Positions 9,855 through 18,644 of a stretch of DNA of 64,000 nt are shown here, in pieces (positions within the stretch are counted from its first letter, which is position 1; each line of letters opens with the position of its first letter). The notes below the pieces were generated by a model, which saw only the letters and a program-made list of their open reading frames with translations, was not told the DNA's origin and searched no databases. Position numbers and translations under genes: made by a program. Source of the DNA: Candidatus Cloacimonas sp. (GTDB lineage Bacteria > Cloacimonadota > Cloacimonadia > Cloacimonadales > Cloacimonadaceae); contig JBDKSF010000043.1 of NCBI GenBank assembly GCA_039680785.1, positions 1 to 64,000 on the forward strand, in the 5' to 3' direction.

Positions 9855-10201
9855 ATCCACCTAAGCATACAGTATTTTTTTTAAGCAATCCAGAAGGTTA
9901 ATATCAGCGAGAATCCCATCACAAGCATCATCAGTAACCGCACACCTTTACGGAAACTATCTAATTCTTATAGCGGCGAAATTACAAGTAACTATTCTTC
10001 CAGATTATAGAAGCCAATTTTTAGATAGCAGTCAATCGTCAAGATTTATTTGGTTTTTTTATTTTTATGCTTTATTATATTTATAGAGATGCAAGAATTG
10101 TGGAATATCCTTTACTCCAGTTTCAATTGGGATGTTTCTTAAGTATTTTTATAGTATTAGATAGGTAACTTATGGATTGTCAATAAGGTTGGTAAGAAGT
10201 A
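9855..10201. other. Divergent intergenic region, glycan operon / sensor kinase
   Basis: About 350 bases between divergent genes. It is AT-rich with no ORF. On the minus strand a TATAAT lies at 10009-10004, but the nearest TTGACT is 20 bases away, so I do not assign a promoter. No convincing promoter is seen for the plus-strand kinase. No terminator or named riboswitch was recognised. Confidence 0.5.
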
Positions 10202-11890
10202 ATGCTATTTAATGGTAACTTCTCTAAGACGGGGAAGGCGTCATATTGGAAAAGAATATGTTGTATCCTTCTATGTCTTTTATATTCGAGTTTTCTTATT
10301 TCCGAATCCAGAACCGTAAAAGTGGGAATTTCTCCCAATGAACCCAAGATGTTCATTGATTCAGAAGGCAAAGCTGCAGGTATTTTTATAGATATTTTGG
10401 AGGACATTGCCGCAAAAGAGGGCTGGAAGTTAGAATATTATGAGGGCAGTTTTGACGCCATATTTTATCGGACCGTAAATGGCGATATAGACCTTATGCC
10501 TGATGTTGCTATTACTCCTGAACGGGAAAAAGTATTGGACTTTCATAAAGAACCAGTGCTTTCCTCTTGGTCTGAAATTTATGCTCGCAAAGGGATGGAA
10601 ATAAACTCGGTGCTTGATTTAAACAATCATTCAATTGCCGTTCTGGAAAAATCCGTTCAGCAAAGAACAATAGAGTCCTGGATAAAAGGTTTTGACCTCA
10701 CTACTAAGCTGGTAAAAGTTCATAGTTTTGACGCCGCTTTTCAAACTGTAGCTGAAGGTAAAGCAGATTGTGCCGTCTCCAATTATTTATTTGGCAGAAG
10801 GCATTTCAAACAATATGGTCTGGAAAATACCGGAATCGTTTTTGAACCTTCCACTTTATTTTTTGCCACAGCCAAAGGTAGAAATAGTGATTTGCTGGCA
10901 GCGATAGACAAACATTTGAAAACAATGAAACATCTGCCCAAGTCAACATATTATACTTCTTTGCAACGCTGGATTTCTCACGAAGAGGGCTTTAAATTTC
11001 CTCCTTGGTTGAAAATTACCGTTTCCGTAATCATCTTAGCCCTAATTTTAACAACTATATATGGCATCATTTTAAAGCATCAGGTCAATATTCGCACCAA
11101 AGAATTGCGAGAAAGCAATCTGGAAATGGAAAAAAGAATTATTGAACGCACGGCAGAATTGGAAAAAGCAATGGTGAAAGCTCAAGAAGCCGATATGTTA
11201 AAATCGGCATTTCTGGCTACTATGTCACATGAATTACGCACTCCCCTAAATTCCATAATCGGATTTACGGGCATTTTACTTCAAGAACTTCCAGGACCCT
11301 TAAATGAAGAGCAACATAAACAGCTTAATATAGTTCAGAACAGTGCACATCATCTGCTGGATTTGATTAACGACATTTTAGACCTTTCCAAAATTGAAGC
11401 CGGTCAACTGGAACTGCATTATGAATCATTTTGGTTGAATGAGTCCATAGAAAAAACCCTAAAAATTATTATGCCTCAGATAGAAAAGAAAGGTCTGAGA
11501 TTGGAAACTGATATATCACCCCCAATTTTACAGGTCTATAGTGATAAACGCAGGTTGGAACAAGTGATTTTGAATCTGCTAAGTAATGCGATCAAATTTA
11601 CCGAAAAGGGCTATATAAAGTTAAAGACCTTTTTAAGAAATGGGAAATGTGTTATCCAAGTTCAGGATACGGGCATAGGTATTTCCGCAGAAAATATGGA
11701 TACATTATTTCAACCTTTCCGTCAGATAGATTCAGGACTAACTCGTCAATATGAAGGAACCGGTTTGGGCTTGAACATTTGTGCTCGCTTAATAGACAAA
11801 ATGGGAGGAACCATAACCGTGGATAGCACTGTGGGTGAAGGAAGTTCTTTTACGGTCACTATACCATATTTAAAAGAGGAGATGGGATGA
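10202..11890 (+). CDS. Sensor histidine kinase with periplasmic solute-binding (SBP_bac_3) domain
   Basis: A 562-residue membrane kinase. A signal/anchor helix lies at about residues 17-34, an extracellular-solute-binding family 3 domain at 38-258 (VKVGISPNEPKMF, DLMPDVAITPERE), and a transmembrane helix at 270-292. A coiled coil follows, then the HisKA box ATMSHELRTPLNSIIGF with phospho-His343, and the HATPase domain with NLLSNAIKF, DTGIGI and GTGLGLNI. The sensor probably binds a small ligand such as an amino acid (family inference). Its output presumably goes to the receiver encoded next, which starts within this gene's stop (ATGA). Confidence 0.9.
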   Translation: MLFNGNFSKTGKASYWKRICCILLCLLYSSFLISESRTVKVGISPNEPKMFIDSEGKAAGIFIDILEDIAAKEGWKLEYYEGSFDAIFYRTVNGDIDLMPDVAITPEREKVLDFHKEPVLSSWSEIYARKGMEINSVLDLNNHSIAVLEKSVQQRTIESWIKGFDLTTKLVKVHSFDAAFQTVAEGKADCAVSNYLFGRRHFKQYGLENTGIVFEPSTLFFATAKGRNSDLLAAIDKHLKTMKHLPKSTYYTSLQRWISHEEGFKFPPWLKITVSVIILALILTTIYGIILKHQVNIRTKELRESNLEMEKRIIERTAELEKAMVKAQEADMLKSAFLATMSHELRTPLNSIIGFTGILLQELPGPLNEEQHKQLNIVQNSAHHLLDLINDILDLSKIEAGQLELHYESFWLNESIEKTLKIIMPQIEKKGLRLETDISPPILQVYSDKRRLEQVILNLLSNAIKFTEKGYIKLKTFLRNGKCVIQVQDTGIGISAENMDTLFQPFRQIDSGLTRQYEGTGLGLNICARLIDKMGGTITVDSTVGEGSSFTVTIPYLKEEMG

Positions 11891-12258
11891 AAATGCAGGT
11901 TTTAATCATTGAAGATAATCCGGAAAATATGTATCTTATGCGCTATTTACTGGAAAATCAGGGTTATGAAGTAGAGGGCGTGACTTCAGGACCCGAAGGC
12001 ATCGAAATATTAGAGAGAATAAAGCCGGATGCAATTTTGCTTGATATTCAGCTACCCGGTATGGATGGTTATGAAGTTGCTCGGGAATTGAGAAAAAATC
12101 CTGAAATCAATTCCATTCCCATTATAGCGGTAACTTCTTACGCGATGGTTGGTGATAAAGAACAAGCTCTGGCAGCTGGAGCTGATGCATACATAGAAAA
12201 ACCAATCAATCCAGACACTTTTGTAGCTGAAATTGAAAAATATCTGATAAAAATTTAG
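11887..12258 (+). CDS. Single-domain response regulator (DivK-like receiver)
   Basis: A 123-residue stand-alone receiver with no output domain. Acidic pocket Glu9-Asp10, phospho-acceptor Asp53 in ILLDIQLPGMDG, the switch Thr in AVTSYAM and the conserved Lys in IEKP are all present, so it should be phosphorylatable. It overlaps the upstream kinase by 4 bases and is followed 18 bases later by the hybrid kinase, giving a three-gene phosphorelay. Without an output domain it probably acts by protein-protein contact or as a phosphate shuttle. Confidence 0.9.
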   Translation: MKMQVLIIEDNPENMYLMRYLLENQGYEVEGVTSGPEGIEILERIKPDAILLDIQLPGMDGYEVARELRKNPEINSIPIIAVTSYAMVGDKEQALAAGADAYIEKPINPDTFVAEIEKYLIKI

Positions 12259-12276
12259 TTATTTGAGGGAAGAGTA

Positions 12277-14355
12277 ATGAAAATTTTAATCGTAGATGAC
12301 CGCATTGACAATAATTATATGTTGAAATCGCTGTTTTCAGGTAAAGGACATGAAGTTTTAGAAGCTATGAACGGTAAAGAGGCACTAAATATTTTACAAA
12401 GCGAGATAGTGGATGTAATTTTTAGCGACATTTTGATGCCTGTAATGGATGGATTTACTTTATGCCGAGAAGTAAGGAAGTCCGAAAAACATAAGTATAT
12501 TCCTTTTGTTTTTTATACTGCTACCTATACCGGAGCTAAAGATGAAGAACTTGCCACGAAAGTTGGCGCCAATGCTTTTTTAGTAAAACCGGCAGATCCG
12601 AGGGTTATAATGGAAACATTAGAAAATGTAATCAAAGATAACTCTGCGGAAAGAAAGGAGATACTCGGTTCAGAGGAAAATGAACAAGAAGTGCAAAAAT
12701 TATACAGTGAGCGTTTAGTGCGGAAACTGGAACAGAAAATGTTGGAAACTGAGCAGGAGACCATAGCTCGCAAGCAGGCGATGAAAGCATTGCAACGCAA
12801 TGAAAGATTATTGAAAGCAACGCAACGAGTGGCAAATATGGGTGGCTGGGAATGGGATGTAGCTCGCAAAAAAATGTATTGGACCGATCAAGTTTTTCTC
12901 ATTCACGATCTGGATTTGGCATTACACAAAGACATAGACGATCGCACAATGTTTGATCTCTGTATGCAATGTTACACCGATACAGACAAGAAAAAAATCA
13001 AGTGTTCATTCGTTAATTGTTACCTAAATGCCATCCCTTACGCCATCGAGGGTTGGATAACAACTAAAAAAGGCAACAGAAAATATATTTGCACGGCAGG
13101 AACTCCCGTCACTAAAAATGGTAAAGTCACCAATGTGTATGGCTATTTTCAAGACCAAACAGAAAGAAAAAGTATCGAAATTGAAGAAAATAACTTGAAA
13201 GAACAGCTTACGCAAGCGCAAAAACTGATTACCATCGGACAGCTGGCTGGAGGTGTTGCTCACGATTTTAACAATATCTTAACCGTCATTTTAGGCAATG
13301 CGGAAAATGCTCTTTATCAAGTAATAGCAGATTGCCCCGTCAAAAGTGATTTGGACGAAATTATGAAGGCCGGTCAGAGAGCTTCCACCGTTACAAGACA
13401 GCTTTTAGCATTCAGTCGCAAACAGATTGTGCAGCCGGAATCTTTATTATTGAATCAAATTTTGGATGATATGTCCAAAATGATCAGACGCCTAATTGGG
13501 GAAAATATTGAAGTTGTAATAGATTGCGATAAAGACCTTGGTTATGTAAAATCGGATGTAGGACAGATGGAACAGGTTATCTTAAATTTGGTTATCAACG
13601 CCAGTGATGCTATGCCTGAGGGAGGGACTTTAACTATTTCGCTGAAGAATTATACCACCGATTCCAGCTTTCTGAAACAATATCCTAACATTCGTCCTGG
13701 CAGATATGTTTTATTAACTGTTTCCGATACGGGAATAGGTATGGATGAAGAAACCCTCAGCCATATTTTTGAACCTTTTTTCACAACCAAAGGTAACCAC
13801 AAAGGAACCGGTCTTGGGTTGGTTACGGTTTATAGAATTATTCAAAGTACCAGCGGATATGTGAAAGTGAGTTCTGTTCCAGGGAAAGGAACTTCTTTTA
13901 AAATTCTCTATCCGGTAACGGAAGAATCACCGGAAGTAGCTATTCCCGAAATACCAAAACTTAAAATTGTCGGTCATTTGGAGGCGGTTATAGTTGTGGA
14001 AGATGATGAGTCAATTAGAAATCTGACCGCCAAAACAGTTACCAAACTTGGCTACAAAGTGCTTACTTGTGTAAGTGGAGACGATGCACTCATTAAATTA
14101 GAAAAAAATGGATTAAAGCCCGATTTGATCATTTCCAATGTTATTATGCCCGGCATCAATGGCATCGCTTTTGCCGCGGAAGTAAAAAAAATGCTGCCCG
14201 GCACCAAAATTATCCTTATGTCCGGTTATTCAGATAATTTTTTGCATCAATACGGAGATATTACTCCGGATATTTATTTTTTGGCAAAGCCCTTCACGCG
14301 TTCCGAATTGGAAACCGCCATTCACAAACAATTGTCGGTGGAAGCAATGGAATAG
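12277..14355 (+). CDS. Hybrid histidine kinase, REC-PAS-HisKA-HATPase-REC, with degenerate C-terminal receiver
   Basis: A 692-residue soluble hybrid kinase with no membrane helix. Order: receiver 1-120 with Asp51 as acceptor ([13 protein letters not shown]), coiled coil 125-180, PAS 180-300, HisKA with [15 protein letters not shown] and His329, HATPase with [16 protein letters not shown] and GTGLGL, then a second receiver at 567-690. In that second receiver the acceptor position reads [12 protein letters not shown], so Asp is replaced by Asn621 (codon AAT at 14137), while the acidic pair, the Ser switch and the Lys are kept. It should fold but not take phosphate. The N-terminal receiver implies that the kinase is driven by another relay protein, plausibly the two genes just upstream. 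Confidence 0.92.
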   Translation: MKILIVDDRIDNNYMLKSLFSGKGHEVLEAMNGKEALNILQSEIVDVIFSDILMPVMDGFTLCREVRKSEKHKYIPFVFYTATYTGAKDEELATKVGANAFLVKPADPRVIMETLENVIKDNSAERKEILGSEENEQEVQKLYSERLVRKLEQKMLETEQETIARKQAMKALQRNERLLKATQRVANMGGWEWDVARKKMYWTDQVFLIHDLDLALHKDIDDRTMFDLCMQCYTDTDKKKIKCSFVNCYLNAIPYAIEGWITTKKGNRKYICTAGTPVTKNGKVTNVYGYFQDQTERKSIEIEENNLKEQLTQAQKLITIGQLAGGVAHDFNNILTVILGNAENALYQVIADCPVKSDLDEIMKAGQRASTVTRQLLAFSRKQIVQPESLLLNQILDDMSKMIRRLIGENIEVVIDCDKDLGYVKSDVGQMEQVILNLVINASDAMPEGGTLTISLKNYTTDSSFLKQYPNIRPGRYVLLTVSDTGIGMDEETLSHIFEPFFTTKGNHKGTGLGLVTVYRIIQSTSGYVKVSSVPGKGTSFKILYPVTEESPEVAIPEIPKLKIVGHLEAVIVVEDDESIRNLTAKTVTKLGYKVLTCVSGDDALIKLEKNGLKPDLIISNVIMPGINGIAFAAEVKKMLPGTKIILMSGYSDNFLHQYGDITPDIYFLAKPFTRSELETAIHKQLSVEAME

Positions 14356-14734
14356 CACGGTAAATGCTTTTTTAAAGAGTGTTTCATAATTATCATTATA
14401 GCATTTAGTTAGGTTATGATTCTTCAACTATAATGCAGTAGAAACTTATCCCATTCAAACTTCTGAAAATTAGCCCTAAGCATATTTTTTTGCAAGTTCT
14501 TCCTTTTTATATCTGCATTAGCTGGGTTTAGTCCATTAGTTACCTTCAGTTGATTTACCAAAAAAAAACTTGATTAGCCCATCTCCCTGAAGTGTAAAAT
14601 TTTGGGTCGCTATTATGTCTTTTCCTAATGTATTTATCTATCCTAATGCCTGTTTTACTTTCCCTCAAACTGCTTAGCGGAGGCAAGTTCCACTTTTCGT
14701 CCTTGCTTCCAAGCGTTCATCAAGTGTTTATCAC

Positions 14735-14773
14735 CCCTTAATCAAGCGTTAACAATTAACGCTTGATTAAGGG
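14735..14773. repeat. Perfect 18-bp inverted repeat with 3-base loop
   Basis: CCCTTAATCAAGCGTTAA (14735-14752), loop CAA, then its exact reverse complement at 14756-14773. No T-run follows, so it is not a classic intrinsic terminator. A 9-bp outer pair (TCCTTGCTT near 14699, AAGCAAGGA near 14800) may extend the structure. It is placed in the middle of a gene-free region. Confidence 0.85.
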
Positions 14774-15010
14774 ATGTTAGACGCTAAATAAATATCTTCA
14801 AGCAAGGAAGTTAGAAGACAAATAGGTGGTTTTTATAAGAGAAGTGACGGTAAAATTGGAAGAATGTTTCGCTGCAAAAATTATTGGGCGTCTCCTGAAT
14901 TTTGCTAAAATAGCTACAGGGCATTACATTCAGTTTTATGGGCAATAACCTTGAAATAAAAAATAGCTACCCTAATATAGTTTTTATAAATTGCAACTAA
15001 AATTATCCTC

Positions 15011-15049
15011 TTGTTTCACTTTTCCACCTTTTTCACTTTTCCACTTTTT
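15011..15049 (+). repeat. Pyrimidine-rich CACTTTTCCAC repeat
   Basis: Short tandem of CACTTTT / CCACTTTT-like words preceded by GTTTCAC. The same word order, beginning GTGTTTCACC, recurs at about 56350-56420 and 56640-56695, so this is a dispersed low-complexity family and not a coding segment. Confidence 0.6.
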
Positions 15050-15191
15050 AGCTAATCCCTTCAAAAAAAGTAGTTTTCAGTGAATTTAGCACAATTTTAT
15101 CATTGGCATTCCCTTGCCTTTCTCTTTCTTTTTAGGACAAAACCTATGCTATGATGGTTATAAGGCGATTTCCGAAGCAAATAAAAAAATC

Positions 15192-15218
15192 TTGACAAAA
15201 TTTCTTATATAATATCTA
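15192..15218 (+). promoter_or_regulatory. Probable promoter for the beta-propeller gene
   Basis: TTGACA at 15192-15197 and, 15 bases on, TATCTA at 15213-15218; the overlapping TATAAT at 15208 is too close to the -35 box. A strong AAAGGAGG ribosome site sits just before the ATG at 15247. The -10 box is uncertain. Confidence 0.35.
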
Positions 15219-15246
15219 CTGGCAAAAGAGGAAAAAGGAGGTAGAA

Positions 15247-16905
15247 ATGAAAAAGCATATTTTGCTCGTCGTCCTTTTGATTTTTGCCGGTGCCTTAATG
15301 GGCAATCCTCCCGAATGGGCTTGGATGCAAAGAACATTTTGCACCGGAAACTGTATTATCTATAACCTTAAAAGTGATTCTCAGGATAGAATTAATGTGA
15401 CCGGCTATTTTGAAGGTGAACTCAGTTTGGGAGCAATAACTCTAAATTCTGCAGGGTCAACGGATGCGTTTGTGGCTCAACTTGATGTTGAAGGTAATTG
15501 GCTGTGGGCTTGTTCAATAGGTGGAACAGGAGCTGAATATGCCCATAAAATTGCAGTGGATGCAGAAGATAATATCTATGTAGGAGGTCTTTTTAACCAG
15601 GATTTTACAGCTGGAACAGCGCTATTGGAAAATAATGGTGATAGTGATATCTTTTGTGTGAAATTATCCTCTGCAGGAAATATACTGAATGCAATAGCGA
15701 TTGGCTCCGAGGGTCAAGACACCTTAAAAGGTTTGGCTGTAACTTTAGATGGAATTGTGTTTTTAAGTGGAAATTATAGATATTCCATTACTATTGGCAG
15801 CACAAATTTAACTAATGCTTATGAGGGATTATTTATTGGCAAATGGGATAACCAGTTAAATCCTGTATGGGCTCAACAAGCAAGTAATTTATACGATTGT
15901 CCAGAATGCATAAACCTGGGAACGGACAATTTAGGAAACTGTTATATAACCGGTTATTTTCTCTATCAATGTGCATTTGGTTATCCTAATCAGGTAATTT
16001 TAACCAGTCAGGAAACAAGTGGTTATATAGTAAAACTGGATGCTAACGGCAATCCAATTTGGGGTGAAAGGATCAGTGATGGCGGAATGGGGATTGTGGA
16101 TAGCTATATTGACCCTGTTGGCAATAGTTATATTACTTGTGATATATTTTTTATTTTATTTGATAGTATGCAAAATAATCGGTTGGATGCTTCTCCTTAT
16201 TGTGGAAAATTGAATTTTAATCAAAGCTGGGAATGGTATAATGATGATTCTGCAATGGGAAATTGCATACCAACCAAAATCTGTGGAGATGAAACAGGTA
16301 ATTGCTATATGACCGGGATGTTATGGGGTAATTATACTTTTGGTGATGATACTTTAACCGGATATTATAATAATGCCAATATCTATGTAGCTGAAGCAAA
16401 TCCGCAAGGGCAATGGCAATGGGGATTACAAACCTATGATGCTGGCTATTTATTCTATCTGGGTATTGTAGATATTACCGCTTTAGAAACAGGGGGCTGT
16501 GTGATTACTGGTTCCAATTCAACTGATAGCTTATATTTTGGCGATTTTTTCATTCCGCCTTCTTCCAATAGCTATTCCTTTATAGTAAAAGTAAATGGGG
16601 AAGCCCAAGCAATTTCTGATCCTCAAATAGTGCCAGATCTATGTAGTATATCTATATATCCTAATCCTTCCCGAGGGAAAGTTCAGTTTGAATTAAAAAA
16701 CGGGCTGAAATTAACTGACGAAGCGTCTATTTATAATATCAAGGGACAATTGGTCAAACGCTTTCCTAAAGCCCAGTATAGTGGCAAAGTTGTCTGGAAT
16801 TGGGACGGCTTGAATCAAGAAGGTAAAAATGCCGGTTCCGGTATTTACATTCTAAAAATCAAAACGGAAAAAGGGGTTATCAGTAAATACTTTTCGTGTT
16901 TCTAA
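15247..16905 (+). CDS. Secreted SBBP-like beta-propeller protein with T9SS C-terminal sorting domain
   Basis: A 552-residue exported protein. A signal peptide (MKKHILLVVLLIFAGALMG) precedes repeated beta-propeller blades of the SBBP type, with the recurrent pattern 'Gly-x-Asp-x-Phe-Val-x-Lys-Leu-Asp ... Gly-Asn-x-Trp ... Asp-x-x-Gly-Asn-x-Tyr-x-x-Gly' (SSAGSTDAFVAQLDVEGNW is one). The last 80 residues form a T9SS type A / FlgD-like sorting domain: ISIYPNPSRGKVQFEL, IYNIKGQLVKRF, GSGIYILKI. I infer T9SS export to the cell surface with cleavage or anchoring of the tail. Many Cys residues are present for such a protein. Ligand or substrate unknown. Confidence 0.82.
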   Translation: MKKHILLVVLLIFAGALMGNPPEWAWMQRTFCTGNCIIYNLKSDSQDRINVTGYFEGELSLGAITLNSAGSTDAFVAQLDVEGNWLWACSIGGTGAEYAHKIAVDAEDNIYVGGLFNQDFTAGTALLENNGDSDIFCVKLSSAGNILNAIAIGSEGQDTLKGLAVTLDGIVFLSGNYRYSITIGSTNLTNAYEGLFIGKWDNQLNPVWAQQASNLYDCPECINLGTDNLGNCYITGYFLYQCAFGYPNQVILTSQETSGYIVKLDANGNPIWGERISDGGMGIVDSYIDPVGNSYITCDIFFILFDSMQNNRLDASPYCGKLNFNQSWEWYNDDSAMGNCIPTKICGDETGNCYMTGMLWGNYTFGDDTLTGYYNNANIYVAEANPQGQWQWGLQTYDAGYLFYLGIVDITALETGGCVITGSNSTDSLYFGDFFIPPSSNSYSFIVKVNGEAQAISDPQIVPDLCSISIYPNPSRGKVQFELKNGLKLTDEASIYNIKGQLVKRFPKAQYSGKVVWNWDGLNQEGKNAGSGIYILKIKTEKGVISKYFSCF

Positions 16906-16932
16906 GGGTTATAAATAGCCCCCAAAATCAGC

Positions 16933-16959
16933 AGTGATATTTTATAAAATATAGTCACT
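16933..16959. promoter_or_regulatory. AT-rich dyad between beta-propeller gene and proS
   Basis: A 16-bp perfect palindrome ATATTTTATAAAATAT (16937-16952) is extended by AGTGA and TCACT arms at 16933-16937 and 16955-16959. It could be a weak terminator for the upstream gene or an operator for proS; the sequence does not decide. Confidence 0.4.
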
Positions 16960-17122
16960 TAGGTAAAGCGACAAGGAATTCTTTATTTCTCTTTTGCATT
17001 GACAATATAGGCACAATTCAAGAATTGGCTTTGGAAATTTTACCTCTCTAATTTCATTGCTCCTTGGGGAAAAAGCAGGTAAAGAACTGAAATTATTTAG
17101 GTATGGATAGTGGAGAAATAAG

Positions 17123-18643
17123 ATGAATAATAAAAAAACGGCTATTACCCCTACCCGGGAAGAAAATTACGCTGAATGGTATCAACAAGTGATCAAAGCA
17201 GCCGATATGGCTGAAAATAGTGAAGTGCGTGGTTGTATGGTTATAAAGCCCTGGGGCTATGCAATTTGGGAAAACATTCAACATATTTTGGATGGAATGT
17301 TTCGTGAAACGGGGCATAGAAATGCCTATTTTCCTATCTTCATACCGAAAAGTTTTTTTGAAAAAGAAGCCGAACATATAGAAGGTTTTGCTAAAGAATG
17401 CGCGATAGTAACTCATAGTAAATTGGAAGCAGATGAAAAAGGCGGATTGAAACTTGGCGGAGAACTCACTGAGCCCTATATTGTTCGCCCCACCAGTGAA
17501 ACAATTATCGGCGCTTCCTTTGCCAAATGGGTAAATTCCTATCGCGATTTGCCTTTATTGATAAATCAATGGGCTAATATTGTGCGCTGGGAAATGCGTA
17601 CTCGTTTATTTTTAAGAACTACGGAATTTCTTTGGCAGGAAGGACATACTGTGCATGAAACGGAAAAAGAAGCTCGAGAAGAGACCTTAAAAATGCTAAA
17701 TGTTTATGCTACTTTTGCGCGTGATTATCTTGCTTTGCCTGTAATTCAAGGGGAAAAAACCGAAAGTGAAAAATTTCCGGGTGCCGTTACAACTTATTGT
17801 ATTGAGGCAATGATGCAGGATAGAAAAGCATTGCAATCGGGGACATCTCACTTTTTGGGACAAAATTTTGCGAAAGCATCAGGTATCAAATTCCAAAATC
17901 GGAAAGGAGAAATAGAATATGGCTGGACTACTTCTTGGGGTGTTTCCACGCGTTTGATCGGTGCTATAATTATGGCTCATAGCGATGATAACGGGCTTGT
18001 TTTGCCTCCTAAAATTGCTCCTTCTCATATTGCAATTATTCCAATTTACCGAAATGAAGAAGAAAAACAAGCAGTGATGGCTTTTGCGGAAAAAGTGCAA
18101 AACAATTTGAAATGCTTATGTTTGGATGATATTCAAGTTTATGCCGAACTGGATACCAGAGATTTAACCAGCAGCGAAAGAAATTGGGATTGGATAAAAA
18201 AAGGCATCCCTCTCCGCCTGGAAATAGGTCCTCGTGATATTATCAACAATTCTGTGATGCTTGCCCGAAGAGATAAAGAACCCAAAGAAAAAGAATCAAT
18301 TTGCGTTGACGATCTGGCAGATCATATTTTGAAGACCTTGGCAGAAATGCAGGAAGGATATTATCAACGAGCTTTGTCTTTTAAAGCAAAATGGACCGTG
18401 GAAATAAACGATAAAGAGGAATTCTACCGTTTCTTTACTTATAAAAATGATGAAGAACAAGAAATAAGCGGTGGTTTTGCCAGTTCCCATTGGTGTGGAA
18501 ATCCATCTTGCGAAGAAAAAATAAAGGAAGACCTGAAAGTTACCATCCGCTGCATTCCTTTTGACGCAAAAGAAGAAGAAGGTAAATGTATCTATTGTGG
18601 TGAAAAATCTAAGCGTAGGGTAATTTTTGCCAGGGCATACTAA
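17123..18643 (+). CDS. proS: Prolyl-tRNA synthetase, archaeal/eukaryotic (ProS type 3) form
   Basis: Charges tRNA-Pro with proline in the cytoplasm. At 506 residues it is of the short type 3 architecture: class II catalytic core (motif 2 IVRWEMRTRLFLRTTEF, motif 3 GWTTSWGVSTRLIGA), anticodon-binding domain, and a C-terminal zinc-binding extension (CGNPSCEEKI ... GKCIYCGEK) ending in a Tyr, as is typical of this form. The editing-domain insertion of the classic bacterial enzyme is absent. GGAGAAATAAG precedes the ATG. It is followed 2 bases later by cinA. A TTGACA lies at 16999-17004 but a good -10 box is not obvious. Confidence 0.95.
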   Translation: MNNKKTAITPTREENYAEWYQQVIKAADMAENSEVRGCMVIKPWGYAIWENIQHILDGMFRETGHRNAYFPIFIPKSFFEKEAEHIEGFAKECAIVTHSKLEADEKGGLKLGGELTEPYIVRPTSETIIGASFAKWVNSYRDLPLLINQWANIVRWEMRTRLFLRTTEFLWQEGHTVHETEKEAREETLKMLNVYATFARDYLALPVIQGEKTESEKFPGAVTTYCIEAMMQDRKALQSGTSHFLGQNFAKASGIKFQNRKGEIEYGWTTSWGVSTRLIGAIIMAHSDDNGLVLPPKIAPSHIAIIPIYRNEEEKQAVMAFAEKVQNNLKCLCLDDIQVYAELDTRDLTSSERNWDWIKKGIPLRLEIGPRDIINNSVMLARRDKEPKEKESICVDDLADHILKTLAEMQEGYYQRALSFKAKWTVEINDKEEFYRFFTYKNDEEQEISGGFASSHWCGNPSCEEKIKEDLKVTIRCIPFDAKEEEGKCIYCGEKSKRRVIFARAY

Positions 18644-18644
18644 A

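Larger units (their letters stand above)
14356..15246. other. Gene-free intergenic region with hairpin and pyrimidine repeat
   Basis: About 890 bases without a credible ORF. It contains a weak AGCA/TGCT stem followed by six T just after the hybrid kinase, a possible terminator. Also present are the perfect 18-bp hairpin at 14735-14773, a possible degenerate minus-strand copy of the 31-nt hairpin element near 14682-14700, a pyrimidine-rich repeat at 15011-15049, and a TTGACA promoter element close to the next gene. Confidence 0.6.

Noticed and set aside
14356-14385. Intrinsic terminator after the hybrid kinase
   Set aside because: The stem is only four base pairs (AGCA/TGCT) before six T, too weak to call as a feature.
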